A DNA stretch of 64,000 bases, from the NCBI GenBank assembly GCA_019278155.1, contig JADMLC010000004.1:1-64000 (forward strand), given 5' to 3'. How positions within the stretch are numbered: the stretch's first letter is position 1; each line of letters opens with the position of its first letter. A program made the translations under genes and the position numbers. The notes under the pieces were generated by a model. It searched no databases. It saw only the letters and a list, made by a program, of their open reading frames with translations, and was not told the origin of the DNA. The stretch is from Candidatus Kinetoplastidibacterium crithidiae. Its GTDB lineage: Bacteria; Pseudomonadota; Gammaproteobacteria; Burkholderiales; Burkholderiaceae_B. Positions 1 to 8,551 of this stretch are shown in pieces.

Positions 1-366
1 ATGATAGCTGATATAAATTGTTTTTCAATTAAAATGATGGCAAATAACAAAATGTCCATTATCAAGTGTCAAAATTATGATAATACAAACTATTCAAACG
101 AAATAGCAGCTAATGAAAAAACGTTAAATATTAAAACCATAAAAAACTTAGATATTTTAATTAAAAAAATACCATATATTCCTATTTATTTTAGAAAAAC
201 AAAATATTATAGTAATGATAAGAAATCTAATAGTCATAATAAAAAATATGAGATATATATCGATTACATATTGTTTTCATATGTCTTTCTTGAATTAAAA
301 TATCAACAGTTCAAATTAGAAAAATTTTTAGAACATTTAAGAACTTTAGAAATTGTTATAATATAG
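1..366 (+). pseudogene. kdsB: Degraded kdsB relic (CMP-KDO synthetase C-terminal part)
   Basis: This open frame probably continues from left of the window and is not a healthy gene. Its last 60 residues resemble the C-terminus of KdsB (3-deoxy-manno-octulosonate cytidylyltransferase, which activates KDO for LPS). IPIYFRKTKYYSND sits where KdsB has a motif like ALYFSRxxIPxxRD, and YEIYIDYILFSYVF plus EKFLEHLRTLE sit where it has HIGIYAYRxxFL and EQLEQLRxLE. The key SR and RD residues are altered and the text is lysine/asparagine rich, as in a frame drifting without selection. Position also fits: kdsB lies directly before adk in related Betaproteobacteria (recalled order). I infer a recently decayed gene. 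A fast-evolving but functional KdsB is the alternative; the N-terminal half outside the window would decide. Confidence 0.55.
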
Positions 367-505
367 GAATTGGCATGTTTAATGATTATCAAAAAATTAG
401 ATATATATTATGGATCACAATGACAAAAATAAAAAAAACTGTACAGAATTATTACATTAAAACTTCGATTTCTTTTCAAAAATAATTTTTTAATTAGGAG
501 TACTC

Positions 506-1177
506 ATGCGTCTAATCTTGCTCGGACCTCCAGGAGCTGGCAAAGGCACCCAGGCCTCATTATTAACTGAGCATTTTAATATACCTCAAATTTCAACTGG
601 CGATATGTTAAGGACAGCTATTAAAAATGGATCTTCTTTAGGTTCTGAGGTTCAAAAAATAATGGATGCTGGTAAACTAGTTCCTGATGTTATAATACTT
701 AAACTAGTCAGTGACAGATTAGAAAATACAGATTGCCATAATGGCTACCTACTTGATGGATTTCCTAGAAATATTAATCAAGCAAATGCTCTAAAAACAG
801 CTAATATAAATCTCGACTATATTATAGAAATAGATGTGCCAGAAAAAAATATTATAGAAAGAATAAGTGGACGTCGTATACATATGCCTAGTGGGCGTAC
901 TTATCATATAAAATTTAATCCTCCAAAATTTGAAGGGAAAGATAACATAACAGGAGAAGACCTTATCCAAAGAGAAGATGATCACGAAGAAACCGTACGT
1001 AATCGTCTAAAAATCTACAAAGAACAAACCAAACCATTAGTAGATTATTACTCATCATGGGCAAAAAAAGAACCAGATTTAGCACCAAAATATCGAAAAA
1101 TATTAGGACTAGGATCTGTAGAAGAAATCAAAAATAGAATTTTAGAATCAATGTACAATAACAATTATAATGCATAA
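506..1177 (+). CDS. adk: Adenylate kinase
   Basis: Interconverts ATP + AMP and 2 ADP in the cytoplasm. The P-loop GPPGAGKGT is at residues 7-15 and DGFPRN, in the AMP-binding region, at 84-89. The LID domain spans about 122-159 ([13 protein letters not shown] through [10 protein letters not shown]), so this is the long-lid bacterial form with a non-zinc LID. The 223-residue length is normal. The start is fixed by an AGGAG ribosome binding site five bases before the ATG and by the conserved [10 protein letters not shown] opening. It follows the kdsB relic by about 140 bases, keeping the betaproteobacterial kdsB-adk order, and probably has its own promoter in the AT-rich gap. Nothing looks damaged. 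Confidence 0.97.
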   Translation: MRLILLGPPGAGKGTQASLLTEHFNIPQISTGDMLRTAIKNGSSLGSEVQKIMDAGKLVPDVIILKLVSDRLENTDCHNGYLLDGFPRNINQANALKTANINLDYIIEIDVPEKNIIERISGRRIHMPSGRTYHIKFNPPKFEGKDNITGEDLIQREDDHEETVRNRLKIYKEQTKPLVDYYSSWAKKEPDLAPKYRKILGLGSVEEIKNRILESMYNNNYNA

Positions 1178-1252
1178 CATTTATCCTACTAAGGGTATAT
1201 TGCTTTTAAAATAAGATTTATTTTTTTATATATAAGTTTTAATTTTTTAATA

Positions 1253-1286
1253 GTTGATTCATTAAAAACATTAATAATGAATCAAC
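1253..1286 (+). promoter_or_regulatory. Perfect 12-bp inverted repeat just upstream of murJ
   Basis: GTTGATTCATTA (1253-1264) and TAATGAATCAAC (1275-1286) are perfect reverse complements around a 10-base loop. The element ends 16 bases before the murJ ATG. No T-run follows, so it is not a classic intrinsic terminator for adk. It could be a decayed terminator, a leader hairpin affecting murJ translation, or an operator. The structure is seen directly; the role is unknown. Confidence 0.4.
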
Positions 1287-1302
1287 ATAACCTCGAAACA
1301 AT

Positions 1303-2880
1303 ATGATTCTAAAAAGAATTATTCGCTCAATCTTAACTGTAAGTATTTTTACATTTTTTTCCAAGATTACAGGATTAGCACGTGATGTTCTTATTGCAAA
1401 GACCATAGGTGCAAACCACATCAGTGATTCTTTTTGGATTGCATTTCGAGTGCCTAATATGTTGAGAAAAATATTTGCAGAGGGCTCTTTTTCTCAAGCT
1501 TTTATTCCTATCCTAAACAATATATATAATAATGACTGTCATAATTATCAAAAAACAAGATCTTTAATCAATAAAACAGTTATTGTACTAACATTGAGTG
1601 TAAGTGTTATAGCCATTATCGGAATAATAACATCACCTCTCATTATAAAAACTATTGCAAGTGGAATATGTAATTCCACTGATAATATAGAACAATTCAA
1701 ATGTACTGTTAGTATGACAAGAATTATGTTCCCCTATATTGTGCTTATATCTCTTACATCATTTGCCTCTAGCATACTAAATACTTGGAAAATATTCTCT
1801 ATACCCGCTTTTACCCCAGCATTACTAAATATATCAATGATATTTTCATGTGTATTCCTTTCAAAACATTTACAACAGCCTGTATTATCCTTATCCATAG
1901 GTGTAATATTAGGAGGAATAATTCAATTAACCATACAATGGATAGCCATAATAAAAATAGGATTTGCTCCAAAATGGTCTACAAATTTCATGGAATCATG
2001 GAATGATAGGGATGTGCAAAAAATAATAAAAAAAATGATTCCAGCTATTATAGGGATGACTATTTCACAAATTACACTTCTTATAAATACAAATATAGCA
2101 ACATGGTTAAAACATGGAAGTCTTACGTGGTTAACATTTGCAGATAGAATAATGGAACTTCCAGTTTCATTATTAGGTATGGCTCTCAGCACAGTAATGT
2201 TACCAGAGTTGTCAAAAACTTTTGCAACTAAGAATACTACTCAATACAATAAATTATTAAATAATGGTTTAAAACTTGTGATTATATTCGGCATTCCATC
2301 TGCAATATGTATGGCAACTTTCCCAACTGGCTTGGTAGCAACATTATTTCATTTTGGGGCATTTAATAACATAGATGTTAACCAAACAAAATATGCTGTT
2401 ATGGCTTATTCATTAGGTGTAATAGGATTGATGTCATCTAAATTACTATCATCTGCTTTCTATGCTATGCAAGATACAATAACACCAACTAAAATATTTT
2501 TATTTGGCCTGATTATATCGCAAATTGTAAATTTTATAGCTGTTCCAATATATTCCCACATAGGATTGGCACTAGGCATTAGCATGGGAGCATTAACAAA
2601 TTCTTCACTCATGTTGATAGTATTAATAAAAAGAAATTTTTTTGATTATAAGAATAATAATTGGGGTCAATTTTTGCTAAAAATAATACCCGCCTCTATA
2701 GCTGTTGCAATAATTTTCAATTACTTTGATAACAGAATAGATTGGATTGGACTACAAGAACATTTTATATACAGATTTATTATATTTATTAATATAATAT
2801 TATTAGCAATGTTATCATATTTAATGGTATTATTCCTGTTTGGCATGAGACCTAATAATTTTACAAAAGCACAAATGTAA
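1303..2880 (+). CDS. murJ: Lipid II flippase MurJ (MviN)
   Basis: Polytopic inner-membrane protein of the MOP superfamily that flips lipid II to the periplasmic face for peptidoglycan synthesis. Family signatures are clear near the N-terminus: ITGLARDVLIAK (22-33) and FRVPNMLRKIFAEGSFSQAF (48-67), followed by many hydrophobic segments consistent with about 14 helices. Length 525 is normal (E. coli about 511). The ATG follows a short AT-rich stretch with no strong Shine-Dalgarno; a perfect hairpin lies immediately upstream. Its presence, with dapC/D/E and nlpD elsewhere in the window, indicates that the organism still makes a cell wall. It lies between adk and rpsT; mviN-rpsT adjacency is common in Betaproteobacteria. 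Confidence 0.95.
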   Translation: MILKRIIRSILTVSIFTFFSKITGLARDVLIAKTIGANHISDSFWIAFRVPNMLRKIFAEGSFSQAFIPILNNIYNNDCHNYQKTRSLINKTVIVLTLSVSVIAIIGIITSPLIIKTIASGICNSTDNIEQFKCTVSMTRIMFPYIVLISLTSFASSILNTWKIFSIPAFTPALLNISMIFSCVFLSKHLQQPVLSLSIGVILGGIIQLTIQWIAIIKIGFAPKWSTNFMESWNDRDVQKIIKKMIPAIIGMTISQITLLINTNIATWLKHGSLTWLTFADRIMELPVSLLGMALSTVMLPELSKTFATKNTTQYNKLLNNGLKLVIIFGIPSAICMATFPTGLVATLFHFGAFNNIDVNQTKYAVMAYSLGVIGLMSSKLLSSAFYAMQDTITPTKIFLFGLIISQIVNFIAVPIYSHIGLALGISMGALTNSSLMLIVLIKRNFFDYKNNNWGQFLLKIIPASIAVAIIFNYFDNRIDWIGLQEHFIYRFIIFINIILLAMLSYLMVLFLFGMRPNNFTKAQM

Positions 2881-2997
2881 AATATATAAATCATACTAGA
2901 CAGTAAAATTAAATAGTTTAAAATGCAATTATCAAGCTGCTTTTTAGCTTCATTAGTTTTTATTTTATAATCAAATATTTTATTGAGTTGGAGTAAG

Positions 2998-3258
2998 ATG
3001 GCAAATACAGCACAAGCTCGCAAACGTTCTAGACAATCAGTAGAACGTAATAAACATAATTCTAGCTTACGATCAATGTTTCGTACGGCTATAAAGAGAG
3101 TAATTCAAGCTATTAAAAGTACTGATAAAGTTTCTGCAGAAGAAACTTTTAAAAAAACTGTTAGTATTATAGACAGAATAGCTGATAAAGGCATAATTCA
3201 TAAAAATAAAGCTTCTAGACATAAAAGTCGACTGTCTAGTGCAATAAAAAACATGTAA
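2998..3258 (+). CDS. rpsT: 30S ribosomal protein S20
   Basis: Primary 16S rRNA-binding protein of the small subunit. The start is placed at ATG 2998 ([10 protein letters not shown]), preceded by GGAG at 2990-2993. An in-frame TTG at 2983 would add five residues and overlaps the ribosome binding site, so it is rejected. The 86-residue product is basic and helical with the usual SARKR-like opening and a C-terminal [13 protein letters not shown] segment. It stands alone between murJ and exonuclease III and is followed by a strong stem-loop, so it is probably monocistronic or the last gene of a murJ transcript. Confidence 0.96.
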   Translation: MANTAQARKRSRQSVERNKHNSSLRSMFRTAIKRVIQAIKSTDKVSAEETFKKTVSIIDRIADKGIIHKNKASRHKSRLSSAIKNM

Positions 3259-3279
3259 AATAATAACGTCTTATATATA

Positions 3280-3335
3280 AACAAATCTATAAAGCAAGTA
3301 ATGTTTTCACTAATTTCTCGTTTTATAGATTTGTT
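3280..3335 (+). terminator. Stem-loop downstream of rpsT
   Basis: AACAAATCTATAAA (3280-3293) and TTTATAGATTTGTT (3322-3335) form a perfect 14-bp stem with a 28-base loop, followed by an AT-rich tract. It sits 21 bases after the rpsT stop and ends 36 bases before exonuclease III. The stem is unusually long for this AT-rich context. A terminator for rpsT is the simplest reading, although the loop is long. Confidence 0.55.
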
Positions 3336-3371
3336 TTAAAATTTTATTAAATACTGTATATATAATATACA

Positions 3372-4163
3372 ATGAATATTGCCACATGGAATGTTAATTC
3401 TCTCAAGATAAGGTTTGATCAGGTTATTGATTTCCTATTAAAAAATAATATAGATATCTTGTGCCTACAAGAAACAAAAATTATAGACGACAATTTTCCT
3501 CATGAAGAGTTTAGCAAATTTGGTTATCAATCATATTTTTATGGCCAGAAAACTTATAATGGAGTAGCAATAATAAGTAGATATAAAGCAATTGAGGTTA
3601 CTTATGGCATTAAAAATTATATAGATGAACAAAAAAGAGTAGTATCCATAACTGTAAATGTAAATAATTTTGATTTAAGAATAATTTGTGTATATTGTCC
3701 TAATGGACAATCTTTAGAAAGTGATAAATTTAAATATAAAATGGAATGGTTCTCTCATTTAACTACATTTATCCATAATGAATTATCAAATTATAATCAT
3801 CTAATAGTATTAGGTGATTATAATATTGCACCTAGTGATGATGATGTATATGATAAAGATATCTGGCAAAATACAATACTAGTATCTAAAGATGAAAGAA
3901 AATCATTTGCAAACTTGATTAGTCTTGGACTAAATGATTTATTCAATAAATTCTACCAACCGCCAAAATCATTTACCTGGTGGGACTATAGAAATTATAG
4001 TTTTGTCAAAAATAATGGTTTAAGAATTGATCATATACTAGCATCTAATGATATTAACGCTATTTGTGAATCATTCAATATAAATATAGAAATGAGAAAA
4101 AAAGAAAGACCGTCAGATCACGCTCCTGTGTCTATAAGACTAAAATTAGATAAAATAAGTTAA
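3372..4163 (+). CDS. xth: Exodeoxyribonuclease III family AP endonuclease
   Basis: Base-excision repair enzyme (EEP fold) that incises abasic sites and removes 3' blocking groups. All family landmarks are visible: MNIATWNVNS with Asn7, LQETK with Glu34, VYCPNG around Tyr108, GDYNIAP with Asp149 and Asn151, the GLRIDHILAS segment and a terminal RPSDHAP with Asp249/His250. Length 263 is normal. The start ATG begins directly at the conserved N-terminus. It retains a complete active site, which is notable because repair genes are often lost in small symbiont genomes. tRNA-Ala lies 16 bases downstream. Confidence 0.93.
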   Translation: MNIATWNVNSLKIRFDQVIDFLLKNNIDILCLQETKIIDDNFPHEEFSKFGYQSYFYGQKTYNGVAIISRYKAIEVTYGIKNYIDEQKRVVSITVNVNNFDLRIICVYCPNGQSLESDKFKYKMEWFSHLTTFIHNELSNYNHLIVLGDYNIAPSDDDVYDKDIWQNTILVSKDERKSFANLISLGLNDLFNKFYQPPKSFTWWDYRNYSFVKNNGLRIDHILASNDINAICESFNINIEMRKKERPSDHAPVSIRLKLDKIS

Positions 4164-4179
4164 GCAATAATAATACTTG

Positions 4180-4255
4180 GGGGCGGTAGCTCAGTAGGAA
4201 GAGCGTCGCGTTCGCAATGCGAAGGTCGGGAGTTCGATCCTCCTCCGCTCCACCA
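4180..4255 (+). tRNA. tRNA-Ala(CGC)
   Basis: Complete cloverleaf. Acceptor GGGGCGG (4180-4186) pairs with CCGCTCC (4245-4251), including the G3-U70 pair that marks alanine tRNAs. The D-arm is GCTC/GAGC. The anticodon arm TCGCG-TTCGCAA-TGCGA gives anticodon CGC, reading GCG. The T-loop is TTCGATC. The 3' CCA (4253-4255) is encoded. It sits between the convergent exonuclease III and amn genes. Confidence 0.95.
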
Positions 4256-4262
4256 AATAATA

Positions 4263-5768
4263 TTACTGAAATGCAGTTTCCATGAATGTTCTTAATTTTC
4301 TAGAATGAAGTCTTGCAGAAGGCATACTACGTAAAATTTCTAATGTTTTAATACCAATTTCTAAATGTTTATTAACTTGCGTTCTATAAAAAGCAGTAGC
4401 CATACCAGGTAGTTTCAATTCACCATGTAATGGTTTGTCAGAAACACATAACAAAGTACCATAAGGCACACGAAATCTGAAACCATTAGCTGCTATTGTA
4501 CCAGACTCCATATCTAACGCAATTGCTCTAGATTGTGAAAAACGCTTCACTAGTTCTACTTGATTATGTAACTCCCAATTGCGGTTATCTATAGTTACAA
4601 CAGTGCCAGTTCTCATAATGCGTTTTAATTCCCATCCTTCAAGACCAGATACTTCTTCAACAGCACGCTCTAAAGCAACTTGCACCTCAGCTAATGCAGG
4701 TACTGGAACCCAAGTTGGCAAATCTATATCAAGAACATGGTCATCTCTTACATAACCGTGTGCTAACACGTAATCACCTAAACGTTGAGAGTCTCTTAAA
4801 CCAGCACAATGGCCCAGCATTAACCAAACATGAGGTCTCAAAACAGCAATATGGTCAGTTATTGTCTTTGCATTTGATGGCCCGACACCTATATTAACTA
4901 AAGTAATACCTGAATGATTAGGTCTAACCAAATGATATGCTGGCATTTGAGGAGTTTTAAATCCATCACTTCTTGAATTATGACAATTATCCTTAGTAAG
5001 AATATTATTCCCTGGTTCAACCAATGCTGTATAACCACCATTCTCTTGCGATATTAACTTTTTTGCCATATTACAAAACTCATCAACATAAAACTGATAA
5101 TTTGTAAACAAAACATAATTTTGAAAAAATTCTGGTGCTGTTGCAGTATAATGTTGAAGTCTTTGTAGCGAATAATCTATACGTTCTGCAGTAAAAGGAG
5201 CTAATGGTTTTGGCTCATTATCCTTTCCTTTCCAAGTTCCATTAACTATAGAGTCATCTGTAACAGATAAATCTGGAACATCAAAAATATCCCTTAGCAA
5301 TCTATTAGCACTATCATTTTCTTGAAATTTTGCATTAGTATCTATAAAAGCAAAATGTATTGGTATAGCAGAACTCGACTCGCCAATCCAAACAGGAACA
5401 TTATGATTATTTATAAGTTGACTAATTTGTTCAATCAGATAAGACCTGAAAAGCTTAGGTCTAGTAATAGTAGTTTGATAAAATCCAGGCTCTGCAACAT
5501 GACCATAAGAAATCCTTGAATCTATGGAATCATGAGTAGCTACAGAAATTCTTATAGCCGGATAAAATGCTCTAAATTTATGATTAGCAACCTGATCTTT
5601 ATAATTCATTTCTTCTATAAAAGATGAACGCAAAAAATTTGTATTCCTTTCATATATCTCTATTAGATAATCAACTGCTTTTTCAGCTTTATCAAAAGAA
5701 ACAAAAGATAAAGGCTCAGGCGTCTTTATCTTTTGTTTTTCCATTCTTGAAATAAAAGTAGAATCCAT
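4263..5768 (-). CDS. amn: AMP nucleosidase
   Basis: Hydrolyses AMP to adenine and ribose 5-phosphate. The 501-residue protein has the N-terminal AMP-nucleosidase domain (up to about 180) and a C-terminal phosphorylase-like catalytic domain with GVGPSNAKTITDHIAVLRP, the MLGHCAGLRDSQRLGDYVLA segment and the nucleoside-binding DMESGTIAANGFR. The start is set at ATG 5768, six bases after an AGGTG ribosome binding site; an in-frame GTG at 5777 overlaps that site and is rejected. It stands alone, convergent with tRNA-Ala and divergent from gmk. Length is slightly above E. coli Amn (484). Keeping a purine-degrading enzyme suggests active adenine or ribose-phosphate balancing, which is inference. Confidence 0.93.
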   Translation of the reverse strand: MDSTFISRMEKQKIKTPEPLSFVSFDKAEKAVDYLIEIYERNTNFLRSSFIEEMNYKDQVANHKFRAFYPAIRISVATHDSIDSRISYGHVAEPGFYQTTITRPKLFRSYLIEQISQLINNHNVPVWIGESSSAIPIHFAFIDTNAKFQENDSANRLLRDIFDVPDLSVTDDSIVNGTWKGKDNEPKPLAPFTAERIDYSLQRLQHYTATAPEFFQNYVLFTNYQFYVDEFCNMAKKLISQENGGYTALVEPGNNILTKDNCHNSRSDGFKTPQMPAYHLVRPNHSGITLVNIGVGPSNAKTITDHIAVLRPHVWLMLGHCAGLRDSQRLGDYVLAHGYVRDDHVLDIDLPTWVPVPALAEVQVALERAVEEVSGLEGWELKRIMRTGTVVTIDNRNWELHNQVELVKRFSQSRAIALDMESGTIAANGFRFRVPYGTLLCVSDKPLHGELKLPGMATAFYRTQVNKHLEIGIKTLEILRSMPSARLHSRKLRTFMETAFQ

Positions 5769-5981
5769 GCATCTCACCTCAAATTTTAATTTTGTTATTA
5801 ATATAAATAGCCATGAAAATCAGGCGATATTAATAAATATTTAACTTTAACAACTATACCTTACCTCATACAAAAATGAAATTATGTAAAAAAGAAAAAT
5901 TTATTTTATTCATTCAAAACTATAATAATTATATAATAAATTATAAATTTGATTTTAATAAGATTTTTCAAAGAACATAAT

Positions 5982-6605
5982 ATGAATTATGGTAATTTAT
6001 TTATAATAATAGCTCCTAGTGGAGTTGGCAAATCTAGTTTGATAAAAGCATTAACTAATCTAAACAAGGATATATCTGTATCTATATCTTATACAACTAG
6101 AAAACCTCGTTCAACTGAAAAAAATGGTTTTGACTATCATTTTATAGAAATAAAAGAATTTAAAAAAATGCGTGATAATCAAGTTTTCTTGGAATCAGCT
6201 AATGTACATGGTAATTTATATGGAACATCTAAAAATTTTATCAATCATCAACTTAGTAAGGGAAAAGATATAATAGTAGAAATAGATTGGCAAGGAGCAA
6301 AACAAATAAAATTACAATATCCAGAAGCAACTAGCATATTTATACTACCACCTTCTATTGAGGAAATGAAAAAAAGATTAATAAAAAGAGCACAAGATGA
6401 TCTAATTACTATTAATAAGAGAATAAATGCAGCAACTACAGAACTTAAATACGCAAAAACATGTGAATATATTATTGTAAACAATGACTTTGATAAAGCA
6501 TTAAATGATTTAATTAATATTATTAATGCAACAAAATTAAAGTTTCAGGTGCAAGCTATCAACAATGTAGAACTTTTTACTAGATTAGGAGTTACAACTG
6601 AGTAG
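5982..6605 (+). CDS. gmk: Guanylate kinase
   Basis: Phosphorylates GMP/dGMP to the diphosphate using ATP. The start is placed at ATG 5982 (MNYGNLFIIIAPSG), giving 207 residues, the same as E. coli Gmk. An in-frame TTG at 5949 would add an 11-residue unsupported extension. The P-loop APSGVGKSS is at 11-19, the GMP-binding SYTTRKPR follows, then GFDYHFI and the LID region with KRAQDD. rpoZ follows 50 bases later on the same strand, the usual gmk-rpoZ pair. The roughly 210-base gap upstream, shared with the divergent amn, is AT rich and should hold both promoters. Confidence 0.96.
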   Translation: MNYGNLFIIIAPSGVGKSSLIKALTNLNKDISVSISYTTRKPRSTEKNGFDYHFIEIKEFKKMRDNQVFLESANVHGNLYGTSKNFINHQLSKGKDIIVEIDWQGAKQIKLQYPEATSIFILPPSIEEMKKRLIKRAQDDLITINKRINAATTELKYAKTCEYIIVNNDFDKALNDLINIINATKLKFQVQAINNVELFTRLGVTTE

Positions 6606-6655
6606 ATAAATGATAGGATTAAATATTCTATAACCTTTATGATATTGAAAATAAA

Positions 6656-6859
6656 ATGGCTCGCATAACAGTAGAAGATTGTTTAAAAAATATTAATAAT
6701 AGATTTGATCTAACTTTAGCAGCAGCATATCGAGCAAGAGAATTATCTCAAGGTCATATGCCAAAAGTTGAAGCAAATAATAAACCTACGGTTTTGGCTT
6801 TACGTGAAATCAGCAAAGGATTGTCTGGAATAGAAATGCTCCTTAAAGTACCTAGTTAG
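6656..6859 (+). CDS. rpoZ: RNA polymerase omega subunit
   Basis: Small subunit that helps assemble beta-prime into RNA polymerase. The 67-residue protein opens [20 protein letters not shown] and contains [13 protein letters not shown] and [13 protein letters not shown], the complete conserved core of omega. It probably forms a two-gene unit with gmk upstream. In Bordetella-like genomes spoT (ppGpp synthase/hydrolase) normally follows. Here nothing resembling spoT follows, only a 330-base non-coding gap before pyrF. Confidence 0.95.
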   Translation: MARITVEDCLKNINNRFDLTLAAAYRARELSQGHMPKVEANNKPTVLALREISKGLSGIEMLLKVPS

Positions 6860-7189
6860 GTTTTAATTATATCTTTAATAAGATTCTAATTACTGAAAAT
6901 AAACGACGATTAGTATATAAGAAATTTCAATTTTAGAGTTATCTAAAATTTAGGTTTAAGACTGTTGCCAAATTTAAATTGGTAATATAGCTATTATGAG
7001 AGATAATAATATATTAATTTTATTAAACCTTAAAATATGATTATACAACTTAGAAATAGACATCTAATACAATTGAAGTAATGAGATATATCAATCAAAA
7101 AAATATTAAGAATTAGAACTAGCTATGTTTTGTTTGCAAATTTAAGAAATATTAAACTAGACTATCTAGATAGGTATTACAAAAACAAA
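6860..7189. other. Non-coding gap at the ancestral spoT position, with a small hairpin
   Basis: This 330-base gap between rpoZ and pyrF is very AT rich and I recognise no gene or relic in it. One hairpin is visible: AATTTTAGA (6929-6937), a four-base loop, TCTAAAATT (6942-6950), about 70 bases after the rpoZ stop. It may be a weak terminator. The rest probably contains the pyrF promoter, but I see no convincing -35/-10 pair. Confidence 0.4.
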
Positions 7190-8017
7190 ATGAATTTTAT
7201 AGAAAAAATTGAAAAATCATGGGAAGAAAGCAATTCTTTATTACAAATAGGACTAGATCCTAATCCAAAGAATTTTCCTTATGAATTAAAAAATAAAAAA
7301 AATTCTATTTTAAAATTTTGTATTGAAATAGTAGAAGCAACTGCCCAATATACATGCAGTTTCAAGCCTCAAATAGCATATTTTTCTGCATTACGTGCTG
7401 AAGAACAATTAGAGGAACTATGTTCGTATATAAAAGATAAGTATCCATTACTACCAATTATATTAGATGCCAAGAGAGGAGATATTGGGACCACAGCTGA
7501 ACAATATGCAATCGAAGCTTTTGAAAGATATAAGGCAGATGCAGTAACAATTAATCCATTTCTAGGATTGGACTCTATACTACCATACATGGAATGGAAA
7601 GATCGAGGCATAATAATATTATGTAAAACATCAAATCCTAGTGGATCAGATTTACAATTTTTAGAATTAAAAAATGGAATGATGTTATATGAATATATTG
7701 CTGAAATAGTATCAAAAAAATGGAATACAAATAATCAATTTGGTTTAGTTGTTGGAGCTACATACCCAAGAGAATTATCTATAGTTCGCAAAATAGTAGG
7801 AGAAAGGATGCCTATACTAATACCAGGCATAGGCTTTCAGGGAGGGGATATTCAAAATACTGTTTTATCTGGCGTAAACAAAACAAATAGAGGTATTATG
7901 ATAAATTCGTCTAGATCCATATTATACTCATCAAAAGATGATAATTGGAGAAAAGCAGCATCAGAATCAGCAAAATCATTAAAAAACTTAATAAACAATT
8001 TTTTAAATCATGATTAA
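7190..8017 (+). CDS. pyrF: Orotidine 5'-phosphate decarboxylase (type 2)
   Basis: Converts OMP to UMP, the last step of de novo pyrimidine synthesis. The catalytic DAKRGDIG is at 93-100 with Lys95. Other family segments are LLQIGLDPNP, FKPQIAYF, TINPFLGLDS, CKTSNPSG and PGIGFQGGD. The 275-residue length fits the longer type-2 PyrF found in many Proteobacteria and Actinobacteria rather than the short E. coli form. The start is ATG 7190 (MNFIEKIEKSW), matching the family N-terminus. A TTG 60 bases earlier gives an unsupported 20-residue extension. It is convergent with pgpA with only five bases between stops. Confidence 0.94.
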   Translation: MNFIEKIEKSWEESNSLLQIGLDPNPKNFPYELKNKKNSILKFCIEIVEATAQYTCSFKPQIAYFSALRAEEQLEELCSYIKDKYPLLPIILDAKRGDIGTTAEQYAIEAFERYKADAVTINPFLGLDSILPYMEWKDRGIIILCKTSNPSGSDLQFLELKNGMMLYEYIAEIVSKKWNTNNQFGLVVGATYPRELSIVRKIVGERMPILIPGIGFQGGDIQNTVLSGVNKTNRGIMINSSRSILYSSKDDNWRKAASESAKSLKNLINNFLNHD

Positions 8018-8022
8018 TCAAA

Positions 8023-8520
8023 TTATATAAATTTATTAATCAATAAAACCACGGCTATGGTATAAACAGCAGCCATTAAATCATCCAACATAACGCCAAA
8101 TCCACTCTTAAATACTCTATCTATGTATTTAATAGGTGGTGGTTTTGTTATATCAAAAAACCTAAATATAGTAAATGATAATAATTCGATAAGAAAAGAA
8201 GTTTTTAAAACCCATAAAACAAATACAAATGAAACTATTTCATCAAAAACTATTCCAGAATGATCATTTGTATTTAATTCTATTTCCATAGATTGGCAAA
8301 TCCAACAACCATAAAAAAAACTAATAACCAGCAAACATATCATAGTCACATTATCAAGATATCTCAAAAAACTAAACCATAGCAACCAAGCCATTAATGT
8401 TCCCCAAGTACCTGAACCTGGTCTTATTAATCCGCTGCCAAAACCAAAAGCAAAAAATCTACTATGATTTTTACAAATCCAAGAAAAACTTGGAAAACTA
8501 GTGTTATAATAATCTTGCAT
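8023..8520 (-). CDS. pgpA: Phosphatidylglycerophosphatase A
   Basis: Inner-membrane enzyme that dephosphorylates phosphatidylglycerophosphate to phosphatidylglycerol. Motifs in order are FGFGSGLIRPGSGTWGT, the acidic GIVFDEIVSF (metal-binding Asp/Glu), FRFFDITKPPPI and GVMLDDLMAA, with hydrophobic segments between them. The 165-residue length is normal. It lies 31 bases after thiL on the same strand; the thiL-pgpA pair is common in Proteobacteria and probably co-transcribed with nusB and the rib genes upstream. Together with plsY elsewhere in the window it shows that phospholipid synthesis is retained. Confidence 0.94.
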   Translation of the reverse strand: MQDYYNTSFPSFSWICKNHSRFFAFGFGSGLIRPGSGTWGTLMAWLLWFSFLRYLDNVTMICLLVISFFYGCWICQSMEIELNTNDHSGIVFDEIVSFVFVLWVLKTSFLIELLSFTIFRFFDITKPPPIKYIDRVFKSGFGVMLDDLMAAVYTIAVVLLINKFI

Positions 8521-8551
8521 TAATTATATCTCTTATAAAATATATAATGTT

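Noticed and set aside
5769..5981. Possible small gene in the amn-gmk gap, where yicC-type genes may lie in relatives.
   Set aside because: No frame with recognisable similarity or a ribosome binding site; it reads as promoter space.
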